A stretch of DNA of 64,000 nucleotides from Methanobacteriales archaeon HGW-Methanobacteriales-1 (GCA_002839705.1 PGYO01000009.1:124001-188000); one strand, 5' to 3'. Counted from the stretch's first letter, positions 27,192 to 36,990 are shown. Notes: generated by a model not told the origin, from the sequence alone. Program-made: numbers and translations.

Positions 27192-28187
27192 ATGAACCGT
27201 GATTTTTTAAAAAAACAGAACCTTAAGGAAAATCTTCTTAAAATTGAGGCCATGCGAAATCTGCATTTTAAAGCGGAAAAATTGCTTAAAATTGAGATAT
27301 TTGTCGGAGGATTGCTCATTGGGTCATTATATTTCTTATTACCCTGGTCTGCACCATATATATTTTCATTTTTAAAAATCAATTATTCTATTATACAACC
27401 TTTTATTGGATTTATCACTCCTATTTTAAGCTTAATATTCACCTTGATTGATTTGAGTATTATCAATCCCCGGATAACTAATATTAAAAGAAAAACCGCA
27501 TCGCTACTGGAAGAATTTGATGGTAATGTTTTACAACTGCCCTGGAATGAAATTAAAGTTGATCACATCAGTGAGCAAGAAATTCTTTATAATGCCCACC
27601 AATATCAAGAAAAATCAAATAATATTGAATCTTTAAAAAACTGGTATCCGGAGATAATAGATAAATTACCACATCCCATAGGCTGCATACTGGCTCAAAG
27701 AACAAACTGCTGGTGGGAAAATAATCTAAGGGAAAATTACATTAAAATATTAAAAATTGGTGGCCTGTTCATATTAATGTCAGTAGTTATATTTACTATT
27801 TATGTGGCCCTTAATACTCAAACACTGATTAATGGAGTTAGAACATTAATTTACGGCCTTTTATCATTTTTATTTTATTATGTATTCCTCCTGAGACAGA
27901 TAAATGACCATAATAATTCCCGAAAAAGACTAAGTAGGCTTATGGGAAAAATGGAGGTTATCTGGCAGGATATACTCCATTCAAAAAGTCAAAATTTAGA
28001 TATTTTATCCCGACAAATTCAGGACGAGATATTTGATTTTAGAAAAACCACACCCATAATATTTGACTGGTTCTATAACTATGAAAAAGATAAAAAGAAA
28101 ATAAGTGCTGCTGAATTCTCCAGAGAAAAAGTTGAAGAGTATTTTTCTAAAAGGAATGGTGAAATACAAAGCATGGAAAAATATTAA
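27192..28187 (+). CDS. Putative S-4TM-like pore-forming effector, four membrane segments
   Basis: A 331-residue protein with four hydrophobic segments in two pairs (residues about 36-55 with 65-85, and about 194-212 with 218-235) and charged N- and C-terminal arms. The motif LAQRTNCWWENNLRENY just before the third segment resembles the QR-t-N-x-W-x-x-x-LR block of S-4TM (SLATT-type) proteins, which are predicted membrane effectors of nucleotide-signal defence systems. No cyclase or nuclease partner is next to it. The family call is from motif memory only. The start follows AAAGGTAAAATAAA. Confidence 0.5.
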   Translation: MNRDFLKKQNLKENLLKIEAMRNLHFKAEKLLKIEIFVGGLLIGSLYFLLPWSAPYIFSFLKINYSIIQPFIGFITPILSLIFTLIDLSIINPRITNIKRKTASLLEEFDGNVLQLPWNEIKVDHISEQEILYNAHQYQEKSNNIESLKNWYPEIIDKLPHPIGCILAQRTNCWWENNLRENYIKILKIGGLFILMSVVIFTIYVALNTQTLINGVRTLIYGLLSFLFYYVFLLRQINDHNNSRKRLSRLMGKMEVIWQDILHSKSQNLDILSRQIQDEIFDFRKTTPIIFDWFYNYEKDKKKISAAEFSREKVEEYFSKRNGEIQSMEKY

Positions 28188-28260
28188 ATCTAAAAAAAAC
28201 CACAAATTTATTAATTTATTAGGTACATAATATTAAATAACATTTCACGGGGGTGAAAAA

Positions 28261-28416
28261 ATGGAGACACAACAAGCTGGTGGTGGGTCATTACTGGGCC
28301 TAGGTATTATTTTCTTAATTATTTTCTTGATATTCCCTGCTTTCGCTATTTGGCTATTATGGATAGCAATATTGGTCATGATAGTTGGTGGTATCGTAGC
28401 ATTAATATCTGGATAA
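28261..28416 (+). CDS. Small membrane protein, 51 residues
   Basis: A 51-residue frame starting METQQAGGGS and continuing as one or two hydrophobic helices to the stop. The ribosome-binding site GGGGGTGA is excellent and perfectly spaced, which is the main reason to accept so short a gene. No family is recognised. It lies 73 bases after the S-4TM-like gene in the same direction and could be part of that transcript. Confidence 0.7.
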   Translation: METQQAGGGSLLGLGIIFLIIFLIFPAFAIWLLWIAILVMIVGGIVALISG

Positions 28417-28499
28417 TTCCAGTTATCTTTTTTGGAACTATCCATTCTTTTTTTATTTTAGTAATATTTTTCAGTTTTATTTCCTATTTGATGGTTTGA

Positions 28500-29234
28500 T
28501 TAAAAACCATTCATAGGAATATTCATATAAAATTTAGGAGTATCATCCACCTGCATGGTGGCATTATTTACAGCAAACTCCAGGACGTGTCCACCCTCGG
28601 TTTTATTCTGGGAGATAAAATGGAAATGGAAACCAGGATTATTTATACCACCCATATTATCGGGACACCAGAATCCGACTATGGTTCCAGTTGTATTCTT
28701 AAACTCAAAGACTGTCTGGTTTTTTATTACATCAGTTAGGTTTTTATAGGGAGGATTCTGCTCAGGCACGCTTCGGGCCTTTATATAACTGAAATTACCC
28801 TCTATTTTAATGGCATAGAATATGTTGTTTTGTGGAAAAGTTTTATTTAAAGAATTTTCCAGGTCACTACCATTGGAATTATTTACCTGGGTGGTATTAT
28901 ATGCATCAAAGTAAGTTAACATAACAAAAGGTATTTTTTCATAATCAGATGGATTAACTATAGTTCCATTAGATTTAACCTGGTAAACGGTATTATTTAA
29001 TACTATCATTTCCCCATCAAGTCTATTGAAGGTCCCGATACCAAAATCACCCTGGTTTTTAAGTTGGCCCAGGGTCAGGTAACCATCATATCCTCCAGCA
29101 GATAGGTTCTGGATTGTTGAAATCTGATACAAAGTGTCCTGATCCTCTTGAAGCATGGGTGTAACTAAATAAGAGTTCATCCCCGCCAGTAAAACCATGA
29201 TTAATCCGATAAAAATGAGAAGCGTGTGTGACAT
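28500..29234 (-). CDS. Membrane-anchored alpha-acetolactate decarboxylase family protein
   Basis: A 244-residue protein with an N-terminal membrane segment (residues about 4-24). The body matches acetolactate decarboxylase: LYQISTIQNLSAGGYDGYLT, GDFGIGTFNRLDGEMIVL, and the metal-site region NPGFHFHFISQNKTEGGHVL with His-x-His and a later His. The enzyme converts acetolactate to acetoin. The anchor or signal peptide suggests action outside the cytoplasm, which is unusual since the substrate is an intracellular branched-chain intermediate. No ribosome-binding site is visible; the transcript may be leaderless. Confidence 0.82.
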   Translation of the reverse strand: MSHTLLIFIGLIMVLLAGMNSYLVTPMLQEDQDTLYQISTIQNLSAGGYDGYLTLGQLKNQGDFGIGTFNRLDGEMIVLNNTVYQVKSNGTIVNPSDYEKIPFVMLTYFDAYNTTQVNNSNGSDLENSLNKTFPQNNIFYAIKIEGNFSYIKARSVPEQNPPYKNLTDVIKNQTVFEFKNTTGTIVGFWCPDNMGGINNPGFHFHFISQNKTEGGHVLEFAVNNATMQVDDTPKFYMNIPMNGF

Positions 29235-29362
29235 AATATAATATCTATAAATTTTAGTATAAATTATTTATTTTATGTGGATAGAATAGAAAAAAATTCG
29301 TTTTAAAAACTATTGAAAATTGTTATAGGATTCTGTTTTACTAAAAAAGAAAAAAAAAGGGT

Positions 29363-31465
29363 TTATTTATTTTTACTACTTACCATTCCACCAATTACCA
29401 TGAATAATGCCAATATTAAGGCTATTAATGGTATTCCAGTGTGTTGCATGGATACTGCTTTTACTTGAGTGTTGTTGTTTGTTGCTGCAGTTGCGTGTAT
29501 GGTTATACTTTGAGTGTCAGTGTTTAGTGTTGGGTCATAGGTAGTGGTTGATAGTGTTGGATTGATGAGGTAGCTTCCGGAGCGTAGTATTTTTAGGGAT
29601 AACCACATGTAAGGGTCTCCTACTGGTACATCACCAATATTCCAAGTTATAGTCCGAGTAGTAGGGTTGTAGGTATAGGTTCCAGTGTCTACGTTGGCTC
29701 CAGCAAACTCTAGTCCTTCAGGCACTACATAGGTCATAACCACATTGCTTGCGGTGTCCGGCCCATTGTTACCCACTTTAAGTGTGTAAATTACTGTGTC
29801 ACCAACTACAGGGTTGGTTTTATTGGGTGTTATGGTAAGATACAGGCTGGATTTAGGATTGATGGTTACTTCGGTGTTTACTGTTTGATTATCAGTCACC
29901 GCATTGACATGTGCTATTCCTGCGGTTTCATCGGCAGTTAAAGTAGCAGTGGCTAATCCATTAATTGTTTCTTTGTCTATGGTTTTAGATCCTATGCTCC
30001 CTTTGTCTGTATTGAAGGTTACGGGACTTCCATCAGGTATATGCCCCGTGTTGGGATCCAGAGGAGTCACCGTGGTACCATCAAACAGATTATTGAAACT
30101 GGCCGTAATTTGACTGGTTGCTCCATTGTTGATAGTTGATGGATTGGTAGTGATAGTCAGGTAAAGCCATGGATTGTAGTCCACCGTACCATTTATTAAA
30201 GTAGCGAAATCCGGGTTATTAGAACCCCACCAATTATATTGAACATTTGATTGACCAGATTCTGTGTCAAAGTAAATGGCATTAGGTGAGTTATTTACTA
30301 TACGGTTATAATTCGCCGTTAAAATACCATTGTTGTTGATTGCCCCACCATAAGCAGATCCCTCGGCGTCGCTAGCGTTGTTGTCAGTTAATGTAGTTTC
30401 GGTAATGGTTAAATCACCATAGTTGTAGATTCCCCCACCATAAACACTATCTCCAGTAGCAGTATTATTGGTTATAGAACTATTATTAACTATTAAATCA
30501 CCGTTGTTGTAAATTCCTCCACCATTAACATTATTTCCAGTGGCCGTATTGTCAGTTATAGAAGTGTTATTGATGGTTATAATTGCACCCCAGTTACTGA
30601 TTCCTCCACCATAAACACTATCTCCAGTAGCAGCATTGCCAGTTATAGAACTGTTATTAATAGTTAAATTGCTTGAAAAAGAATGGCTGATTCCTCCACC
30701 ATAAACACTATCTCCAGTAGCAGCATTACCCGATATTATACTGTTATTGATGGTTATAATACCATACTCGTTACTTATTCCCCCACCATCAGCATATCCG
30801 TCGGTGGAATTGGCAATATTACCCGTTATAGTACTATGGTTGACGATTAAATTCGCATCGTTGTAGATTCCCCCACCATAAGCAGTACCTCCAATAACCG
30901 TATTTTCTAATATTATGCTGTTAGTGATGGTTAAGTTACCATGGTTATATATTCCCCCACCATAAGCATATCCCTCGATTTCTGTAGCGGTGTTGTCTCT
31001 TATGGTAGCCTCACTGATGGTTAAATCACCGTTATTAGTGATTCCACCACCACCAGATGAATTTCCGTTTTTTATGGTGAATTTACTTATAGTGACTTTC
31101 ATGTCTGGATTTATGGTTATGGGTCGCCCAGTATTATTCCCGTCGATAATGGTACCTTCCTGGCTTTCACCTACCAGATTAACGTTTTTATTGATGGTCA
31201 GGTGTTCCTTATAGGTTCCATCGGCTACATTTACTGTTCCATCATTATCTACAGCGTCTATAGCAGTTTGTATGGTTTTCATGGGCCCGGTGATTCCAAT
31301 AGTATAGGTAGGTGTGGTTCCATCCCAGGTGTCATTACCATCAGCACCATTAACATATAACGGCGTGGCTGCATTAGAAGAAGATATAGTAGTTAATGCT
31401 AGAAATAGCAGTAAACTTATAATTAGGATGATTTTGTAGTCGAATTTTATAGTTTTTGTTTTCAA
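29363..31465 (-). CDS. Adhesin-like surface protein with beta-helix repeats and DUF11 domain
   Basis: A 700-residue protein: signal peptide (residues 10-33), then about 350 residues of parallel beta-helix repeats of the type NSSITGNAATGDSVYGGGI, an invasin-like Ig domain (TFNTDKGSIGSKTI), a DUF11-type domain (LYLTITPNKTNPVVGDTVIYTLKV), and a C-terminal membrane segment ending VIGGMVSSKNK. Such proteins decorate the pseudomurein wall of methanogens and are thought to mediate adhesion. The start is TTG behind a perfect GGAGGTGA, a feature shared with the two other adhesin genes here. Confidence 0.88.
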   Translation of the reverse strand: MKTKTIKFDYKIILIISLLLFLALTTISSSNAATPLYVNGADGNDTWDGTTPTYTIGITGPMKTIQTAIDAVDNDGTVNVADGTYKEHLTINKNVNLVGESQEGTIIDGNNTGRPITINPDMKVTISKFTIKNGNSSGGGGITNNGDLTISEATIRDNTATEIEGYAYGGGIYNHGNLTITNSIILENTVIGGTAYGGGIYNDANLIVNHSTITGNIANSTDGYADGGGISNEYGIITINNSIISGNAATGDSVYGGGISHSFSSNLTINNSSITGNAATGDSVYGGGISNWGAIITINNTSITDNTATGNNVNGGGIYNNGDLIVNNSSITNNTATGDSVYGGGIYNYGDLTITETTLTDNNASDAEGSAYGGAINNNGILTANYNRIVNNSPNAIYFDTESGQSNVQYNWWGSNNPDFATLINGTVDYNPWLYLTITTNPSTINNGATSQITASFNNLFDGTTVTPLDPNTGHIPDGSPVTFNTDKGSIGSKTIDKETINGLATATLTADETAGIAHVNAVTDNQTVNTEVTINPKSSLYLTITPNKTNPVVGDTVIYTLKVGNNGPDTASNVVMTYVVPEGLEFAGANVDTGTYTYNPTTRTITWNIGDVPVGDPYMWLSLKILRSGSYLINPTLSTTTYDPTLNTDTQSITIHATAATNNNTQVKAVSMQHTGIPLIALILALFMVIGGMVSSKNK

Positions 31466-31487
31466 CTTTTTTCACCTCCTTTTACAA
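31466..31487 (-). promoter_or_regulatory. Strong GGAGGTGA leader shared by the three adhesin genes
   Basis: The minus strand reads ATTGTAAAAGGAGGTGAAAAA directly before the TTG start, apart from the last few bases. Near-identical leaders precede the adhesin genes at 33107 (ATTGTAAATGGAGGTGAAAAA) and 58578 (ATTGTAAAAGAAGGTGAAAAA). Each combines an upstream ATTGTAAA word, a near-perfect anti-16S site and a non-ATG start, which suggests common translational tuning. Confidence 0.6.
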
Positions 31488-31712
31488 TTTTTTTTGATAA
31501 ATTAATTATCAAATTAAAATGATTATTCAATAATTTAAATAAATCTTATTTACTTAATTATGAATTTAAACGAGGTGAAATGAGTTTAATAAAAAATAAA
31601 AATAATTTTCCTCTTATATTATTATAAAATATAAAACTATTATAATTTTCTATTTAAAAAAGACAAATTATTATATGCAATTAAAAGGAAAAAAAAGAAA
31701 AAAAAGAGTTTA

Positions 31713-33107
31713 TTATTTTTTACTAGATATTAATCCACCAGTAACCATTAAAAGGGCCAATATTAACCCAACTAATGGTATTCCTGTAGATTGCATAGGC
31801 ACCATTTCACCATTCACTGTATTGGAGTCAGAACTGGAAGCAGATACAACAACATCGGTACTTGTAACCTGGCTGTCAGTGGCCGCAGTCACCAGAGCAG
31901 TTCCAGATTCTGTGGCACGTAAAATAGCCGTGGCTACACCACCACTGGTGTATTTAGTAATGGATTTACTACCCACTTCCCCTAGATTTGTGGTAAACAA
32001 TACTGGGGTTCCATCGAGTATATGGCCTAATGCAGGGTCCAGTGCTGTCACCGTGTTACCATCATAGAGATAGTTAAAACTGGCTATTAAAGGTACCTGG
32101 TCCCCTTTATTGACTTTAACCTGATCAGAATTCAATTTCATGTAAATCCACGGGGTGTAATCTATGTTTCCATGAATCAGACTGGCAAAGTTAGGATTAT
32201 TTGATCCCCACCAGTTGTACTGGGCATCCACTAATTCTGAGGTAATCTCTGGATCTGTTTCCTGGTAGATAGCATACGTATTTCCTGCAAAGCGGTTGAA
32301 GTTGATTTTATTGGTGAGTAATGGGTATTCTTCGTTGGAACTAGTTTTTAAGAATGTTTCACTATTGGTGAGATGTATGGCACTGTTAATATTATTGATG
32401 AAAGTGTTTCCAATGATCTGGTAGGTTCCATAATAGTTATGTATAGCTCCTCCACCACTGTATTTACCTGAATCCGTTAAAGCCTGGTTGCCAGTAAATG
32501 TACTTCCAGTAACAGTCAAGACACCTCCTTTATTGAATATGGCGGCACCTGCATCGGCTTTGTTGTCGGTGAAGACACAGTTTACCAGATTGAGTATGGT
32601 ATGAGTAAATATAGCACCACCACCATCACCCACAGCCTCATTATTAATAAAGGCACAGTTATGGACGGTTAAAGTAGCATCACTGGATATAGCTCCCCCC
32701 GAATTACTGAGCTTACCATTTTTAAAGGTAATGTCCTTAATAACTACGTTTAGGTCATAATCAATATCAAATATCTGTGAGTTACCCAAGGCATCAATGA
32801 TAGTAGAATCTTTACCAGCGCCCTGTAAGGTCAGGTTTTTGGAAATTTTTATATTAACGTCCTTACTGTCTCCTGGCCCAGACTTATTATAAGTACCTGC
32901 AGCTAAGGTTACCATACCATTTTCCGCTACATAATCAATACCCACATTAATGGATTGAACCGCAGTTTCTGGTGTGGCCCCATCATTGGCATCATTACCA
33001 TCTGGAGATACATATATCTGACTCACTTGTGGTGTGGCAGAAACTGCTCCAGAAAGAATAATGGCCATGATGAAAACAAAAGCCATGAGGATTATTTTTT
33101 GTTTCAC
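31713..33107 (-). CDS. Adhesin-like surface protein with beta-helix repeats
   Basis: A 464-residue protein with a signal peptide (residues 5-25), a right-handed beta-helix region (about 40-300, units such as FINNEAVGDGGGAIF), an invasin-like Ig domain (PVLFTTNLGEVGSKSI) and a C-terminal membrane anchor ending MVTGGLISSKK. It is a shorter relative of the 29363 protein and lies just upstream of it in the same direction, but 247 bases of intergenic DNA separate them. The start is GTG behind GGAGGTGA. Confidence 0.87.
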   Translation of the reverse strand: MKQKIILMAFVFIMAIILSGAVSATPQVSQIYVSPDGNDANDGATPETAVQSINVGIDYVAENGMVTLAAGTYNKSGPGDSKDVNIKISKNLTLQGAGKDSTIIDALGNSQIFDIDYDLNVVIKDITFKNGKLSNSGGAISSDATLTVHNCAFINNEAVGDGGGAIFTHTILNLVNCVFTDNKADAGAAIFNKGGVLTVTGSTFTGNQALTDSGKYSGGGAIHNYYGTYQIIGNTFINNINSAIHLTNSETFLKTSSNEEYPLLTNKINFNRFAGNTYAIYQETDPEITSELVDAQYNWWGSNNPNFASLIHGNIDYTPWIYMKLNSDQVKVNKGDQVPLIASFNYLYDGNTVTALDPALGHILDGTPVLFTTNLGEVGSKSITKYTSGGVATAILRATESGTALVTAATDSQVTSTDVVVSASSSDSNTVNGEMVPMQSTGIPLVGLILALLMVTGGLISSKK

Positions 33108-33234
33108 TTTTTCACCTCCATTTACAATTAATTAAAAATTTAATCCGATAATCCCGTTATTTTGTAATCGTCATTTAGGAGATTATCAAATTATTTAGAG
33201 GAGAAATATTTTAACTTAAAAATAAAAAAGCAGT

Positions 33235-33360
33235 CAATGTTCCCCCCATTGGATGTTAAATGCCATCCCGTGATAATTATTATGTTAAAGTAATACCTAT
33301 ATTTTTCTATTTAAAAATGGACTTGCCTTTTCACTAATTTCGGTCCTTCCAGGTCTAATT
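33235..33360 (-). promoter_or_regulatory. Conserved upstream element of an adhesin gene (copy 1)
   Basis: On the minus strand the block TTTAACATCCAATGGGGGG (about 33242-33260) and the word TTAGACCTGGAA (about 33347-33358) recur, in the same order and at similar distance, upstream of the adhesin gene at 58578. In this copy GGATG and CATCC can pair around an eight-base loop. The element ends about 135 bases before the GTG start, so it may be a 5' leader RNA structure or a regulator-binding region. Confidence 0.5.
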
Positions 33361-33486
33361 CTTAATCAATCATTTCATTAATTTATAATATTTATTTTAA
33401 TAAAAATATTAATTTAAAAGTTTATATATATAAAAATAACTATAATATTAAAATGATTTTAATAAATCATAAGAGGTGTTTAAAAA

Positions 33487-33921
33487 ATGAAAATGAAAAT
33501 AGTAGCTTTGTTAGCTGTATTATTCATTGCTTGTTCTGCTTTGCATTTTGTAGAACCCACATCTGCAGCTTCCACCAAAAAAGGATACTTAATAGACCAT
33601 GGTACGACATACTTCCAAGATGAGACGAACCCTAAGTTACATTATAAATTTACATGGAAGACTTACTGGTATAGTAACAATAAAAGAACCGTGAAAACTA
33701 TTCAGTATGTAAAAGTAAATAAGAAATGGAAAATTTTGGCAACTGGTACCGATACCATGTACAAAATTTCTAAAACAAAAATCAAACATATAGACACCAA
33801 TAAATATTATCCTACTAAAAAAACAAGCAAAGACGTATGGTACCAAAAAACCAAATTAAATACCAGAAACTACTACTGGAAAGTCTATAGACCAGGTTTA
33901 CAAAAATTTAGTCCGGAGTAA
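33487..33921 (+). CDS. Small secreted basic protein
   Basis: A 144-residue protein with a clear signal peptide (residues 1-26, cleavage near TSAAS) and a mature part rich in Tyr, Lys and Thr, ending YYWKVYRPGLQKFSPE. The protein at 60373-60789 has the same plan and a similar ending (YYLKVYRKSKYMKRF), so they are distant relatives. Family and function are unknown; wall or surface association is inference. The start follows AAGAGGTGTTTAAAAA. Confidence 0.65.
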   Translation: MKMKIVALLAVLFIACSALHFVEPTSAASTKKGYLIDHGTTYFQDETNPKLHYKFTWKTYWYSNNKRTVKTIQYVKVNKKWKILATGTDTMYKISKTKIKHIDTNKYYPTKKTSKDVWYQKTKLNTRNYYWKVYRPGLQKFSPE

Positions 33922-34461
33922 GCTATATCACTTTTTTTCTTTTTTATTATTTTTTAACTTTTAATAGGCCTGATTTTGATTATTTATAGTATGAGGACCT
34001 TAAAACCAGCTATTTTATTTCAATATAAATAAAGAAGGTGTAGTCATTGGATAAATCCATATACATCGTGTTATTATAATGGATTGAAAAATAATATGTT
34101 ATAATCCAGTTTAATTGTTATTTTTATGCGCCATTTTTTGCGCCATTTTTTTGGTTTTTACGCCATAATGATATGCACCATAATTAACTTTTATGTAGTA
34201 TCATATTTTGATATAGCATTCTGTTTCATATCGATTTCTCAATTATTTCAAATTATTGCACCCTTAATTGCACTAAAACTCAAAGAACTGCACCATTAAT
34301 ATCGCTATACATCATTCATGCCTCGAATCGACCCTAATATGCATAACTAATTCATGATAATGAGACATTAAATAGGACATTTTTTCATTTAATGGGTCAT
34401 TTTACCATGCAATAAATAGGACATTAAATAGGACATTTTTTTTATTAATAGGACATTACAC
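33922..34461. repeat. Intergenic region with short ATG-word repeats
   Basis: No intact gene. On the minus strand the DNA directly after the truncated regulator gene is a string of short variants of AATGTCCTATTTA (five copies at about 34376-34453), followed by ATGGTGCA and ATGGCGCA words to about 34128. Similar words follow the full-length regulator at 43791. They resemble decayed short in-frame repeats at the C-terminus of such regulators. The stretch 33922-34100 looks featureless. Confidence 0.55.
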
Positions 34462-34713
34462 CTAAACTGCTTTATATTTTGTTCCTCTACCATAACCGAT
34501 CTTATAAATCTGTTTTAGATCAACTAACTTTTTAAGATCTCTGGATGCGGTTCTTCGTTCTAAATCAAAGGTTTCTTGATAAATTTTATTGCTAAAAACC
34601 TTTCCTTCATTAACCATCATTTCCAGGGCCTTGATCTGCCTATTATTCAAACCAAGTTCTTTTAAATCAACCATTCTATCATCAGGAATGTCAATGATTA
34701 TATCTAAAAACTA
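34462..34713 (-). pseudogene. Truncated ATP-binding regulator, C-terminal HTH only
   Basis: The frame encodes a C-terminal winged helix (LGLNNRQIKALEMMVNEGKV, then RRTASRDLKKLVDLKQIYKIG) about 60 percent identical to the end of the 489-residue protein at 43791-45260. Homology continues upstream of the first ATG (IPDDRM against IPADRK) and then stops abruptly at about 34713, next to the neighbouring gene. The N-terminal ATPase part is gone, so this is a deletion remnant, though the 70-residue frame from 34674 could still be translated. Confidence 0.75.
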
Positions 34714-34716
34714 AAA

Positions 34717-35717
34717 TTATATATTTATGACTTCAATTATCATACCGAATATTAAAACGGCCATTGAAAAATAGGTTATAAGGTTTGTAGGGAGTAAATA
34801 TTCATCTTCGTATAATTTTATATTTAAGGTAATCAAACTTAAAAGAATTATTAAGTATGATAAAAATCCTATTTCACTGGATTCACCTTGAAAAATCTGC
34901 AATATTCTCAGAATGGCCACAGTGGAAACAACTAAATTTAAAATCCATATTATAAAGAGTAATTTACGATCGTAATTTACTTCATATCCAAAATAAATTT
35001 CTTCATTATTCTCAGGAGAGTCATTTAATAGTTCATTAATAATTTTAATTCTTTCAAAATCTTCAAAGTTAACTAAATAACTATATCTTCTAACTTTTTC
35101 TTCAATATCAATCGAAGGTTTTTCAAACCTTATTTGATAAGCTGTTTTATTATTTATTATTCCTAATTTTTCAAGCCCTATAGAGTCTACCTTCTCTTCA
35201 AGAGAACTATTTTCATTAAAATTCAGTAAAAGCAGTAATATGGAAGATTTTTTATCTAATTTGGTTCCACGAGGTAAACTAATATAAAATTCAGGTTGAA
35301 CTATTTGATCTATTGAAAAAGCAGATGTGTAAAAGCGATTTTTAAATAGATCCAATTTTTTACTTTTAAAATTTTGATTCAATAAATCAAAATCAATCTC
35401 AATTTTTACATGACGAAGTTCAGGATCCATTGGATTACTAGTATGATATAAAGGCCAATCCTCCAATGATCCCAGGTTTATACAAATTTTACCATCTTCT
35501 TCTAAAAAAGGAAGTTCTTCACCATTAGATTTTTTCCGGACTTAAGTCTAACGAAATTTCGGGCAAGAGGGGCTTGTAATCTAGTTTCATTAGTTATGAT
35601 ATCCATCACTTGTCTAACATTACGTGAACAAGATCTAAATGGATGATTAAAAGATAATTTAGAAGTTAATACTGGTTTATCCCTGATATGCCACCAGTTT
35701 AGATCAAGCTTTCTCAA
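34717..35717 (-). CDS. Hypothetical protein with three C-terminal membrane segments, frameshifted
   Basis: Two frames belong to one gene. Frame one starts at TTG 35717 behind GAGGAGATTCC and runs through RLKSGKN; frame two continues from SNGEELPFLEEDGK into the long 34717-35466 frame. They meet at a run of six A (minus strand, 35530-35535). The intact product would be about 333 residues: a soluble N-terminal 260 and three membrane helices at the end. No family recognised. The junction reads GGA AAA AAT, a canonical -1 slippery heptamer, so programmed frameshifting is possible, but loss of one A is simpler. Confidence 0.65.
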
Positions 35718-35755
35718 GGAATCTCCTCTAAAATAATATTCAAAAAAAGTAGTCT

Positions 35756-35890
35756 TTAAGATCTATTTTTCTTCTTTTCCTTTTCTTTTTGTTTAGCCCA
35801 CTCAAAAATATCCACACTGGCTCCTCTAACAAGTTTGATGTCAGAAACATCCTTTTCCAGTTTTCCAATAGGCTTTTCAAATCTTAACAT
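35756..35890 (-). CDS. Small charged protein, 44 residues
   Basis: A 44-residue frame beginning MLRFEKPIGKLEKDV and ending in a Lys/Glu-rich helix (AKQKEKEKKKNRS). It is followed after 38 bases by the frameshifted gene, in the same direction, and is preceded by a TATA-like TTTATATATT at about 35935-35944. The ribosome-binding site is weak (GAGG, ten bases away). It resembles small partner proteins of toxin-antitoxin or phage origin in style only; no family recognised. Confidence 0.5.
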   Translation of the reverse strand: MLRFEKPIGKLEKDVSDIKLVRGASVDIFEWAKQKEKEKKKNRS

Positions 35891-36110
35891 GCTTGGTGGC
35901 CTCAATAATGATTAGTTATTATATGATATGATTAATTAATATATAAATATTTCTTGATAAATGGTCTTAGACATCATTTAGATGATTAGGGAACAATTCA
36001 TGGTAAATGAATTCACTTATATATTAATTATTTGATTAATAAATTAAATTCATTTTATTTCATATTACATTATGTTTGATCAGATAAATAGACTTATGTT
36101 ATTAAATCTT

Positions 36111-36310
36111 TATTAACAAAAGAAAGCTCTACACAATAGGGTTCTAATTCCAGGGCCGCTTTTTTAAGTATTTAATATCATAATTTCTATTTTGATTTAA
36201 AATATATTTAGAAACAGTTTCCGGAATAAAAACTCTATATTTCTTATTAAATTCCATTATTTTTCAAATAAGAATTATTATGGCCACTTATGGCCTTGAA
36301 CCAAGATAGG
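36111..36310 (-). pseudogene. Duplicated tail of the NERD-domain gene
   Basis: About 200 bases match, with many substitutions and small indels, the last third of the NERD gene at 36991-37875 (its end at about 36999-37190). Recognisable pieces include the reverse-strand code for the ELEPYCVELSF region and the FQAIVAF region. Frames are broken and there is no start. It is a relic of a second NERD copy about 0.9 kb from the intact gene. Confidence 0.8.
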
Positions 36311-36375
36311 ATGGTTTAAATATATTATTTTCTATTAATTTCAATCCACTTAAAAATAAAATAGGTGTATGTGGC

Positions 36376-36831
36376 CTAAACCACATAAATTTTAGCTGTT
36401 GCACTGCAGGGTTTTAGTTTTCCGTCATATTTTACTAACAGGTTGTAGGTACCCTTCTCTTTAAGGGTGAATTCATCTGGGTTAGCATTTGCTGTTAAAA
36501 AATTAGTCATTGCTCTATCTGACCATACCAGATCCCCATTTGTTCCGTCTGCATTCGATTTATACACATAAAAATCTAGATAACGGTAACTTTGAGGATT
36601 CCAAGAAGGATTCCCAGTAGGATTTTCATCAAGATGATCGTACCAAAAATAATATAATCTTGCCTGTAGTTTGATAGAATCTCCAGAATTTACACTTATA
36701 TCTGGTAGTGGTTCACCGTTTTTCATTGCTATTTTTGTATCCTCTAATTGTGGATTATCAGCAAATATGGGTTGCGCTAAAGAAAACACCATTAAAACCA
36801 TTAAAAATAATGGTAATAACTTCATTTCCAT
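36376..36831 (-). CDS. Secreted protein with Ig-like fold
   Basis: A 151-residue protein with a signal peptide (residues 1-24, cleavage near IFADN). The mature part is beta-rich with ISVNSGDSIKLQARLYYFW early and KEKGTYNLLVKYDGKLKPC late, the pattern of an Ig-like or bacterial surface domain. No family recognised. GGAGG lies nine bases before the first ATG. It sits between a NERD relic and the intact NERD gene, with no obvious functional link. Confidence 0.6.
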   Translation of the reverse strand: MEMKLLPLFLMVLMVFSLAQPIFADNPQLEDTKIAMKNGEPLPDISVNSGDSIKLQARLYYFWYDHLDENPTGNPSWNPQSYRYLDFYVYKSNADGTNGDLVWSDRAMTNFLTANANPDEFTLKEKGTYNLLVKYDGKLKPCSATAKIYVV

Positions 36832-36990
36832 ATAATTAAACCTCCATTTAATGTAACTTTTTTAATTTACATATCCCGAGATTTGATATAAAGTATAATT
36901 TAAAAGTTTAATTATATAAATATTACTATATTATAATTGGATATAAGATTATAATATTGAAAAATAATTTGATTAATTAAAATCAGTTAA

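Noticed and set aside
33922-34461. CRISPR-like array
   Set aside because: The repeated words are short, variable and irregularly spaced, with no constant repeat-spacer pattern and no cas genes nearby.
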